A program made the position numbers and the translations under genes. This document shows, piece by piece, positions 1 through 5,479 of a stretch of 6,896 nt of DNA (its first letter is position 1; each line of letters opens with the position of its first letter). The notes beneath the pieces were generated by a model that made no database searches, was not told where the DNA came from, and saw only the letters and a program-made list of their open reading frames with translations. Source of the DNA: Bacteroidia bacterium (GTDB taxonomy: Bacteria; Bacteroidota; Bacteroidia; Bacteroidales; Dysgonomonadaceae); the NCBI GenBank assembly GCA_025999435.1, contig BNXH01000077.1, positions 1 through 6,896 of the forward strand, read 5' to 3'.

Positions 1-82
1 ACAAGGCTTCAAATTGGGGAACCGTAAAACCTGTCATACTCAACATTTGGGGCGCATTTTTCTTTACTTTGTCGTATCGCAC
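1..82 (-). mobile_element. DDE-family (IS5/DDE_Tnp_4-like) transposase, N-terminal part, cut by the window edge
   Basis: The minus strand reads from a GTG at 82-80 (no in-frame ATG lies upstream) into VRYDKVKKNAPQMLSMTGF and on through TVPQFEAL to the window edge. A start of the form RY-x-K-V-K followed by a TG-x-T-x-x-x-F-x-x-L segment is typical of the N-terminal helix-turn-helix region of DDE_Tnp_4 / IS5-group transposases; that is family knowledge recalled, not searched. The catalytic domain would lie to the left of the window. A promoter-like element sits just upstream at 107-100. The right edge carries the C-terminal end of a transposase of the same type in the same orientation, so this is probably one of two directly repeated IS copies. 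The GTG start and the family name are the uncertain points; a coding fragment of a transposase is likely. Confidence 0.55.
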
Positions 83-99
83 TTTGCTGTTTTTTTTTG

Positions 100-107
100 C
101 AAAGATA
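100..107 (-). promoter_or_regulatory. Bacteroidetes -7 element, TATCTTTG
   Basis: TATCTTTG on the minus strand matches TAnnTTTG exactly and lies 17 bp upstream of the proposed GTG start of the left transposase. No TTTG-like -33 element is visible at 19-20 bp spacing, so only half of the promoter is supported. The expected transcript would have a leader of about ten bases. Confidence 0.4.
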
Positions 108-142
108 TGTAAAAGAACGCTTTATATAATTATTCGATATAA

Positions 143-343
143 ACTCTATTTAAGAAAAAACAGATTAATGCAGAAATCCTCCCTATATTAGAAAAAGAAC
201 TCAAAAGGATAAAAAAACCTCTCATATTAAGAATAGAAAGGTATATAAGAAAATATCCTTTAGTTTCTGTCATAGTAAGTGCTTTTGTTGCTCTATTTCT
301 AAATCTTTTAGCTAGTCTGATTTTTTATTCATATACTAAGTAA
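143..343 (+). pseudogene. 5'-truncated membrane protein gene, C-terminal 66 codons
   Basis: An open frame runs from just after an in-frame TAA (140-142) to TAA at 341-343 and has no ATG or GTG start; the only nearby ATG (168-170) is in another frame and stops after seven codons. The translated end is convincing protein: a lysine-rich, amphipathic stretch (codons 4-38, including ILPILEKELKRIKKPLIL) followed by one hydrophobic helix at about codons 39-62 (VSVIVSAFVALFLNLLASLI) and a short polar tail. Positive charges before the helix suggest that the N-terminal side is cytoplasmic. It ends 8 bp before the next gene, which suggests an operon. The missing 5' end lies next to the left insertion-sequence fragment, so truncation by that insertion is the simplest explanation. 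I do not recognise the family. Confidence 0.5.
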
Positions 344-351
344 GAGTAAAT

Positions 352-588
352 ATGGAAATATTATTCCCGATAGCCTTTATAGCCATTATTGGCTGGCTTT
401 ATATGAGAGGACGCAAACGGTTAAATCGTGAAGCCCCTTATTGTTTAAAATGTGAAGTAAAAATGCAATTAGTAAAATCTAATGCGGCACATCGGCGACA
501 AAGCGACCCTTCAAATCCATATACTCAATATGGAAGTACCTTATGGAAATACCGTTGTCCTATATGCGACGAAGAAAAGATATTTTAA
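352..588 (+). CDS. Small membrane-anchored zinc-ribbon protein, 78 aa
   Basis: The protein starts with a single hydrophobic helix (residues 3-17, ILFPIAFIAIIGWLY) followed by a strongly basic stop-transfer segment (RGRKRLNR, 19-26). The remainder is a small domain with two CxxC pairs, YCLKC (C31, C34) and YRCPIC (C69, C72), the spacing of a four-cysteine zinc ribbon. The Arg/Lys-rich segment after the helix predicts the ribbon faces the cytoplasm. The start is chosen because the ATG directly precedes the helix and lies 8 bp after the stop of the truncated upstream gene; the leader is A-rich with no strong Shine-Dalgarno sequence. Convergent terminator hairpin 593-626 follows. The zinc-ribbon and membrane calls come from the residues seen; the biological role is unknown, and nothing links it functionally to the leftward genes. 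Confidence 0.75.
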   Translation: MEILFPIAFIAIIGWLYMRGRKRLNREAPYCLKCEVKMQLVKSNAAHRRQSDPSNPYTQYGSTLWKYRCPICDEEKIF

Positions 589-592
589 ACAA

Positions 593-626
593 AAAAGCCA
601 CCAACAAATCAATGTCAGTGGCTTTT
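593..626. terminator. Bidirectional intrinsic terminator between convergent genes
   Basis: A perfect 9-bp stem pairs AAAAGCCAC (593-601) with GTGGCTTTT (618-626) around a 16-nt loop. Plus-strand transcripts from 352-588 end in TTTT just after the stem; minus-strand transcripts from the helicase gene (stop codon at 631-633) end in a run of six T, then GTTT. It lies 4 bp after both stop codons, so it serves both directions. Confidence 0.8.
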
Positions 627-630
627 ACTT

Positions 631-2526
631 CTATTTATAAATAAATTTACTCCTAATAATGGTATAACAATCTGTTGTTTTGCCTTTTATCTTCGGAGTA
701 GTCTTTTTTATCTCAAACCAATTATCTAAATCGATTGCTTTGGCTTTCTTTATCTTGCCTTTAGAATCTTTTATTTCTAAAGCTGTGTAAATATCTTGTA
801 ATTCATTTTTCCAACCTTTAGCCGTTGCCGTTGTGCCTTCTCTTATTCCTTTGTCTTTTAAACAGTGAATAATTTTTGTGTCTTGCGATAAATCGGCTCT
901 CATATTATATATAGTTCTTTTAATGTTAGTTACATTATAATTCAATTCTCTTACCCTTTGAACTCCTAATATTTCATGTGCTTCTTTTACCAATGGTTTT
1001 AATTCTTCGATAAGACTTTTTCTGTCTTCTTTGTTTCCTAAATTACACGAATAAGAAGTGCCATTAAAAGAATAATTTGAACTTTCGCCCACTATTAAAA
1101 CATATTCTTCAAATAAGTCTTTAAATGATATTTTAGCTTTCGGGTTTTCAGCTAATTTATCTGTGTAAGGTTTTGTGACTGTTTCCATAGGTTTAAAGCC
1201 ATACTTTGAATATTCATCTGTTAATGTTATTCTGTTCTGATATAAATGATTAGTAATCTTAAAGTTTACAATATCAAGATTAACAAGATTTTCGTCAATT
1301 TCTAATCTATCATTCTCATTTGAAATATACATTTCATTTAAGCCAGATTTATTATTTCGTTCTATCAGGTTGATTGTTTTTTTCCTGTTATTATCATTCA
1401 TTCGGTTTATATCATTTAACCAATCCTTTGTTTCTGCAAGTTGCCGTTGTGTACTTTCTTTAAATTCATCATAGGAAACGAATTTGTTATATCTAGTTTC
1501 TCCGAATATATGACCTATCCTTGTTTTGTAATGAGAATCTCTTATCCGTCCGCATATCTGGATAATCAGTGTAGATATATCAAGTAAGGTGTGTGATTTA
1601 CCTTTATCACTAACAATATATGTCTTTCCGTTTTCATCATATATATCGCATCCTTCAAAGGAAGTAGATGTATAAAAATTGATTTTCTTTGCCTGTGTTG
1701 TGGTATCTTCTATTATATAATTATCGCCTAATTTCTTTTGATTGGATTTTTTCCTTTTACCCACATTTTTATTTGTGGAACATACAACCCTTACATCTTC
1801 TGGCTTTAATCCTGTTTTCTGAATAGCATCTGCAATAAATTCAACGCTGTTTACAAAGAAATGGAGATTGCCAAAGACCTTTCCTTCAATACAATCTTTA
1901 ATCAGTTCACAAACTGCTGTAATAGGCTGATTTGTTACTATCGGTTTCACTTCAACTGTTGTAACATTATTCCATTGAACTTCAACAATAGGTAAATCCC
2001 TTAATTCCTTTAATATAAATTCTTCTTCTATTGGGGTTGCTGTCATATAGGTTACTTCTTTGAATTGCTTTGCGTAATTTAATACCCTTTTAATAGCTTT
2101 ATTTCTAAAAGCATAGGAGTTAAATAATATATGCCATTCGTCCACTAACAAAAAGAAATCTTTGTAAACATCAATATCTTTTTCTTTATATAAAACATTA
2201 ATTAATCTATCTAAACTGTCATAAGTAACAGCAAATTTCTTTATCTGGTTATTTTCAATGTAATCTATAATTTCTTCATCTGTAACACCTTCATATATTC
2301 CGAATAGTTTTTTATCACATTTTTCATTCGGATATTGCACTTCCTTGTTTTTAATAACATTTACATAGGGCATAGCTATAATAGTGTCTTTGTCGTTTTC
2401 GATTGCAATAGTAGTACCACCGCAACCCGTTTTCCCTTTGTCAAAAAGGCAATTGACTGGTAATTCAGTCATAAATTGATTAAGATAATCGCAGTTTTTC
2501 TCTGCGTAGATAGTTTTTCTATCCAT
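631..2526 (-). CDS. Superfamily 2 helicase-like ATPase with altered Walker A, 631 aa (copy A)
   Basis: This protein has the motif order of a DEAD/DEAH-type superfamily 2 helicase: a Walker A-like segment K30-G-K-T-G-C-G-G-T-T39, a probable motif Ib region LFGIYEG (74-80), Walker B DEWH (129-132, after FFLLV), motif III TATP (162-165), motif IV around LHFFVNS (221-227), motif V FYTSTSFEGCDI (284-295) and motif VI QICGRIRD (323-330) with both arginines. The Walker A lysine expected before T38 is Gly37; the nearest basic residues are K30 and K32. About 300 further residues follow, ending in a domain with IYTALEI (579-585), KAKAIDLDNWFE (594-605) and a basic tail, also found in the neighbouring helicase-like protein. 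Probable role: ATP-driven DNA or RNA remodelling in an element's replication or transfer; exact substrate unknown. It is last in the leftward block, behind a 410-bp structured leader, and ends at the shared terminator. The start ATG (2526) lies 28 codons before the motif I region. Confidence 0.75.
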   Translation of the reverse strand: MDRKTIYAEKNCDYLNQFMTELPVNCLFDKGKTGCGGTTIAIENDKDTIIAMPYVNVIKNKEVQYPNEKCDKKLFGIYEGVTDEEIIDYIENNQIKKFAVTYDSLDRLINVLYKEKDIDVYKDFFLLVDEWHILFNSYAFRNKAIKRVLNYAKQFKEVTYMTATPIEEEFILKELRDLPIVEVQWNNVTTVEVKPIVTNQPITAVCELIKDCIEGKVFGNLHFFVNSVEFIADAIQKTGLKPEDVRVVCSTNKNVGKRKKSNQKKLGDNYIIEDTTTQAKKINFYTSTSFEGCDIYDENGKTYIVSDKGKSHTLLDISTLIIQICGRIRDSHYKTRIGHIFGETRYNKFVSYDEFKESTQRQLAETKDWLNDINRMNDNNRKKTINLIERNNKSGLNEMYISNENDRLEIDENLVNLDIVNFKITNHLYQNRITLTDEYSKYGFKPMETVTKPYTDKLAENPKAKISFKDLFEEYVLIVGESSNYSFNGTSYSCNLGNKEDRKSLIEELKPLVKEAHEILGVQRVRELNYNVTNIKRTIYNMRADLSQDTKIIHCLKDKGIREGTTATAKGWKNELQDIYTALEIKDSKGKIKKAKAIDLDNWFEIKKTTPKIKGKTTDCYTIIRSKFIYK

Positions 2527-2601
2527 AATAACTTCATTTTTAATAAATTTCTTGAGTTTAATCTGAAAAAATTCAGGACGGAAAAATTGTATATTCTTTC
2601 T

Positions 2602-2706
2602 TTATAGAAGATTTCTTGTGTTGCGAATACAAAAATCCGTTCTGGTAATCTGATTTTTCGGAGACGGATTTTTTGTAAATAGTTTCTTTATGGTACTTTT
2701 TACCAT
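2602..2706 (-). other. Possible 34-codon leader ORF overlapping the attenuator arms
   Basis: An ATG at 2706-2704 on the minus strand opens a 34-codon frame beginning MVKSTIKKLFTKNPSPKNQI and stopping at TAA 2604-2602. The product is short, basic and Thr/Asn-rich and resembles no family I know. The interest is position: the start codon lies in the left arm of the 2706-2690 hairpin, and the reading frame crosses arms B and C, so translation could affect which hairpin forms. With no ribosome binding signal and a chance-compatible length, I list it as a hypothesis rather than a gene. Confidence 0.2.
2631..2673. terminator. Terminator-like hairpin, perfect 10-bp stem
   Basis: AAAAATCCGT (2631-2640) pairs perfectly with ACGGATTTTT (2664-2673) across a 23-nt loop. 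Either strand ends with at least five T at the base of the stem, so it can act in both directions. On the minus strand it lies 105 bp before the ATG of helicase copy A, and would stop transcription unless the alternative pairing with 2718-2727 forms first. Confidence 0.5.
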
Positions 2707-2739
2707 TTCAGAATCAGAAAATCCGTCCAAAGGGGTATT

Positions 2740-2761
2740 AAAAAAGACAAGCGTTTTGTCT
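2740..2761 (-). terminator. Intrinsic terminator hairpin on the minus strand
   Basis: Read on the minus strand, AGACAA (2761-2756), loop AACGC, TTGTCT (2750-2745) form a 6-bp stem followed directly by five T (2744-2740). It could end the transcript of helicase copy B, whose stop codon is at 2937-2939, or act in the leader of copy A. An alternative pairing with the nearby GTCTTT at 2768-2773 (plus strand) is possible. Confidence 0.5.
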
Positions 2762-2868
2762 GGCTCGTCTTTCTCTCAAAAAACTATATAAAAAGTAAAC
2801 TTACTAAGGACAAGTATAGTATTCTTTTTCCCCTTATTTGATATATAAAGGTACTCAATTTTAGAGGG

Positions 2869-2899
2869 CAAACATAATGAAACAGAGGTATCTTGAAAA
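2869..2899 (-). promoter_or_regulatory. Candidate Bacteroidetes promoter for helicase copy A
   Basis: On the minus strand TATGTTTG (2876-2869) matches TAnnTTTG exactly, and a TTTT lies 19 bp upstream (2899-2896) where TTTG is expected. Transcription would start near 2862, giving a leader of about 335 nt before the ATG at 2526. The match is in the gap right after helicase copy B, which fits an internal promoter. Confidence 0.4.
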
Positions 2900-2903
2900 A
2901 CAG

Positions 2904-2918
2904 GGACAATTTATATTT
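2904..2918 (+). repeat. 15-bp inverted repeat, left arm
   Basis: GGACAATTTATATTT here is the exact reverse complement of 4783-4797. The pair brackets the whole gene of helicase copy B (2937-4742) at 18 bp beyond its stop and 40 bp before its start. Confidence 0.7.
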
Positions 2919-2936
2919 CTCTCTATACAAAGAATA

Positions 2937-4742
2937 TCATTTTGTCCTTTGGGGTAGATATTTTGCTTTAAGTAGTTTATATCCTTTCTCGAATTGGTCT
3001 TTTCGTTTTATGGTTCTTCGGGGTGTGGTTTCAAAATATTCTTTTATATCAGTAGCTTTTATCTTTTTATTGATTTCTAAAGCAGTATATATTTTAGTAA
3101 GGGTATCTATTATTTCTTTTTCAGTATAGGATATACCAATTTTAAATGATTGTAATACGGCTTCAATAACAGGAAAACTAAGCCGTTTTTCATCGGTCTT
3201 CTTCTTTATAAGTGCCAATGTAAGCGATTGTTTTTTATACTCTTTATCAACAATAAATTCTTTATCAAAGTTTTGGCATATCTCAATTATAAATTCGTCT
3301 TTACGTTTCAGTTCTTCGAATACGAATTTTTGTTCTTCCGTTTCTATTCCTTTGTCTAATTCCAGATTGAAAAATATATCAACTATTTCTTTACGCAATA
3401 ATCTGTCATTTTTAGAGGATATTTTTAGTTTATTGGTTTCCCAATCATAGGTATTATTATATTGATTCTCTATATCAAAAAATTCATCATCAAATGAATA
3501 GGACAAAATAAAGTTCTGCCATGTTTTATATCTTGATTTTGTAGCTTCTGCATCTAAAAGGTTTTCAGTCATAAAGTAGTTGAAAGAGTTATCTTGCTCT
3601 AAATATTTACTTATTTCAACACGTTCTAAGGCTTCTTGCATCACTTGTTTAACACCCTGTTCGGTTGCTGAGTTATAAATTGTCTTTAGCTGAATATAGG
3701 CTTTACGTTGTTCTTCAAGATATTCTTGCAGTTCTTTGTATTTCTTTGCCTGTATGGTTTTATCAAGTCCTGCAATATGTGTAAATGATGTTATGCCGTT
3801 TCTGAATCTTCCTGCAATTTGTCGGGATTCTAATAATGGCTCTATCATTGTTTGAGGTGCTGTTATTGCATCGGATATTACAAGTACATGAGGTTTATAA
3901 GGTGTTATTATATCAACGGCTGAATAAAAACGGCTTGTATAGAAATTATATTTATTGAGGTCTGATATTTTAGTGAATATGTTTATGAGTCCTTTTCTTG
4001 TTAGTTTGTCAATACTCTGGTTTGCACAATAGATATTTGAATTGTCTTTGATGTTTAAAGCATTGATAACAGCTATTATAATATCTATTGAGTTAATAAA
4101 GAAACATACTTTTGTATTTTCGTTTTCGGGTATGTTATTAATGCAGTGTTGTATATCCTGTAATATATTATTACTTGAATAAAGATTTACTTTTAAAGCG
4201 TGATAGTATTTAGGTTCTATGATTACTTCTTTAAAATTATGCCTTTTAAAAATCGGATATGAATTGAAGTTTGTAATTGTTGCAGATATTAAGGAACGCT
4301 CTTTAAACTTCCAAAAATCCTGCATTGGTAAAGCTATTGTTTCCCTAAAATCTATTTCACTTGTTAATTTATGTGATTCATCGAATAGTAAGAAATAATC
4401 ATTGTACATATCTATATTTAACAATGCAAATGCCCTTTTGACTTTTTCGAATGATTCGGGGGTAGTCATTAGCTTTTTATATTCAATAGTATCATTTTGC
4501 AGATAGTCAATTATTTGGTTTGTCTGTATTCCCTCAAATACTCCGAATAGATTAGTATGTTTCTCAATCTTACCCTCTATTACAGGGGTATTAGGCTCTA
4601 TTATTATAGAATGGCGGTTTGATTTTATTTCGAGTGTTGTTGCGCCTATTCCTGTAACTTTTTTATAAATAACTGCATTTGTAGGAATTGAACCTTTTAA
4701 ATATTCTCCTTTATTTAGGTAGATTGTTTCTTTTTTAGCCAT
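2937..4742 (-). CDS. Superfamily 2 helicase-like ATPase with altered Walker A, 601 aa (copy B)
   Basis: This is a diverged paralogue of the 631-aa protein downstream. Motifs in order: K27-K-V-T-G-I-G-A-T-T36 (Walker A-like, with Ala34 where lysine is expected), LFGVFEG (65-71), Walker B DESH (121-124, after YFLLF), motif III SATI (153-156), motif IV VCFFINS (212-218), motif V FYTSRFYSAVDI (267-278) and motif VI RQIAGRFRN (307-315). The C-terminal 60 residues repeat the pattern of copy A: IYTALEI (551-557), KATDIKEYFE (562-571), then a basic end with GYKLLKAKY. Intact motifs II and VI suggest nucleotide binding and hydrolysis despite the altered P-loop. It follows the acidic-tailed protein gene by 79 bp and may also have its own promoter (-7 element at 4787-4780). 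The ATG follows an A/T-only leader with no Shine-Dalgarno sequence. The substrate (DNA or RNA) and pathway are not deducible; replication or transfer of the element is my inference. Confidence 0.75.
   Translation of the reverse strand: MAKKETIYLNKGEYLKGSIPTNAVIYKKVTGIGATTLEIKSNRHSIIIEPNTPVIEGKIEKHTNLFGVFEGIQTNQIIDYLQNDTIEYKKLMTTPESFEKVKRAFALLNIDMYNDYFLLFDESHKLTSEIDFRETIALPMQDFWKFKERSLISATITNFNSYPIFKRHNFKEVIIEPKYYHALKVNLYSSNNILQDIQHCINNIPENENTKVCFFINSIDIIIAVINALNIKDNSNIYCANQSIDKLTRKGLINIFTKISDLNKYNFYTSRFYSAVDIITPYKPHVLVISDAITAPQTMIEPLLESRQIAGRFRNGITSFTHIAGLDKTIQAKKYKELQEYLEEQRKAYIQLKTIYNSATEQGVKQVMQEALERVEISKYLEQDNSFNYFMTENLLDAEATKSRYKTWQNFILSYSFDDEFFDIENQYNNTYDWETNKLKISSKNDRLLRKEIVDIFFNLELDKGIETEEQKFVFEELKRKDEFIIEICQNFDKEFIVDKEYKKQSLTLALIKKKTDEKRLSFPVIEAVLQSFKIGISYTEKEIIDTLTKIYTALEINKKIKATDIKEYFETTPRRTIKRKDQFEKGYKLLKAKYLPQRTK
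2942..2951 (-). repeat. 10-bp direct repeat CAAAGGACAA, copy at the end of helicase copy B
   Basis: CAAAGGACAA on the minus strand lies within the last codons of the gene and recurs in the same orientation in its leader at 4801-4792. Related GGACAA words occur at 2904-2909 and around 2807-2812 on the plus strand. Confidence 0.5.
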
Positions 4743-4779
4743 AATAAAAAAAAAGACAAAATATATTTCATGATAAATA

Positions 4780-4787
4780 CAAAAATA
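4780..4787 (-). promoter_or_regulatory. Bacteroidetes -7 element upstream of helicase copy B
   Basis: TATTTTTG matches TAnnTTTG exactly on the minus strand, 37 bp upstream of the ATG at 4742. No TTTG is present at the -33 spacing, so this is a half-match. It overlaps the 15-bp inverted repeat, so a protein binding the repeat could control it. Confidence 0.35.
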
Positions 4788-4797
4788 TAAATTGTCC
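4783..4797 (-). repeat. 15-bp inverted repeat, right arm
   Basis: Exact reverse complement of 2904-2918. It lies in the leader of helicase copy B and overlaps its -7 element; the adjacent bases (4792-4801) also give the 10-bp direct repeat with 2942-2951. Confidence 0.7.
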
Positions 4798-4801
4798 TTT
4801 G
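4792..4801 (-). repeat. 10-bp direct repeat CAAAGGACAA, copy in the leader of helicase copy B
   Basis: Same word and orientation as at 2951-2942, partly overlapping the right arm of the inverted repeat. Confidence 0.5.
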
Positions 4802-4821
4802 TATATTGTTAGTATTATATA

Positions 4822-5469
4822 TTAATCGAAATACATATCTTGTTCAAAGTACTCAAAGGCTTCGTATTGGGATTCATAATCTGGCTGTATTTCCTGTTCA
4901 AATTCCCATTGTGCTATTAGATAATCGGTTGCAATATCTTCTTCTGTCGGTGCAACATCATATTTGGCAAGGTCTTCGGGTGTCATTAATATTTCAGTTT
5001 CGGTAAATGTAGCTTGACGTGATTTTGATTCTTCTGAAATATTAACAATATGTATAAGTTTTCCTATTAAATCAGAAGCTTTAGTAATAGAATCATTTTC
5101 AAATAATGAATTAGCTGTACCATTCAATAAACTGTTTACATTGATTTGATAAACTGTATTTCCGTATGTATCGGATTTATTAGCTTTATACAGAGCATAC
5201 GCAATGTTTATAGTTTTATCCTGTGATTTAAATTCGGCTATTTGTGGCTTTATATCAATGATATAGTAATAGCCTTTTTGTAAGTTTGAAATTTGATTGT
5301 TTACGGGAAATGTACCCTCTTTGATTACTTCTTTTAATTCAGTTGAATCTTTAGCAATACCATACTTTTGTAGTTTATAATATTCATCAACTTCTTTTTC
5401 TGATTCAACAAATTCAAATGGTCTTAATCTTTGAATTTTTATTAGTTGCTCTTTTGTCCAATGTGCCAT
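4822..5469 (-). CDS. Unknown protein with acidic C-terminal tail, possible single-strand-DNA-binding protein, 215 aa
   Basis: I do not recognise the family. The N-terminal 60 residues are charged and probably helical, with WTKEQLIKIQRL at the start. A middle region (about 66-150) alternates hydrophobic residues as beta strands do: GYYYIIDIKP (66-75), TINIAYALYKA (86-96), NTVYQINVNSLL (104-115) and LIGKLIHIVNI (134-144). The last 45 residues (171-215) contain 15 Asp/Glu and no Lys or Arg, ending in aromatic and acidic residues (YFEQDMYFD). A beta-rich core plus an acidic, aromatic-tipped tail is the plan of single-strand-DNA-binding proteins (bacterial SSB, T7 gp2.5), whose tails recruit helicases; the two helicase-like genes downstream fit. 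This is inference from composition, not a fold match. The gene starts 10 bp after the small membrane protein gene, so the two are very probably co-transcribed. Confidence 0.65.
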   Translation of the reverse strand: MAHWTKEQLIKIQRLRPFEFVESEKEVDEYYKLQKYGIAKDSTELKEVIKEGTFPVNNQISNLQKGYYYIIDIKPQIAEFKSQDKTINIAYALYKANKSDTYGNTVYQINVNSLLNGTANSLFENDSITKASDLIGKLIHIVNISEESKSRQATFTETEILMTPEDLAKYDVAPTEEDIATDYLIAQWEFEQEIQPDYESQYEAFEYFEQDMYFD

Positions 5470-5479
5470 AGTGGTTAAT

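Larger units (their letters stand above)
2527..2868 (-). promoter_or_regulatory. Long structured leader upstream of helicase copy A (possible attenuator)
   Basis: This gene-free stretch would be transcribed ahead of the helicase gene starting at 2526 if the promoter at 2899-2869 is real. On the minus strand it contains, in order: a 12-bp dyad AGTAAGTTTACT (near 2804-2793); a terminator-like hairpin (2761-2740); arm A GACGGATTTT (2727-2718); a 6-bp hairpin ATGGTA/TACCAT (2706-2690); arm B AAAATCCGTC (2672-2663, extendable by two A); and arm C ACGGATTTTT (2640-2631). Arm B can pair with arm A or arm C, but not both. A second short complementarity, CTGATT to AATCAG (2717-2712 with 2655-2650), also links the A and B regions. 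This is the arrangement of a transcription attenuator; the regulatory signal is unknown. It is judged from base pairing alone, without folding calculation. Confidence 0.4.

Noticed and set aside
112..122. 11-bp inverted match AAAGAACGCTT with 6885-6895 at the two window ends
   Set aside because: Several 11-base matches are expected by chance in a window of this size, and the right copy lies inside the transposase coding sequence, not at an IS end.
2521..2640. Promoter directly upstream of helicase copy A
   Set aside because: No TAnnTTTG with acceptable -33 spacing within 100 bp of the ATG; the nearest likeness, GATTTTTG, lies in the hairpin stem.
2878..2958. Plus-strand 26-codon frame starting MKQRYLEKQG
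   Set aside because: Short, runs into the end of the convergent helicase gene, and its only support is an isolated TTTG upstream without a matching -7 element.
2893..3129. Plus-strand 78-codon open frame
   Set aside because: It overlaps the 3' end of the helicase copy B gene in antisense, and its product has the Phe/Ser/Leu-rich composition expected of the complement of a Lys/Glu-rich coding strand.
4806..5006. Plus-strand 66-codon open frame
   Set aside because: Antisense shadow of the acidic tail of the 215-aa protein; no promoter or family resemblance.
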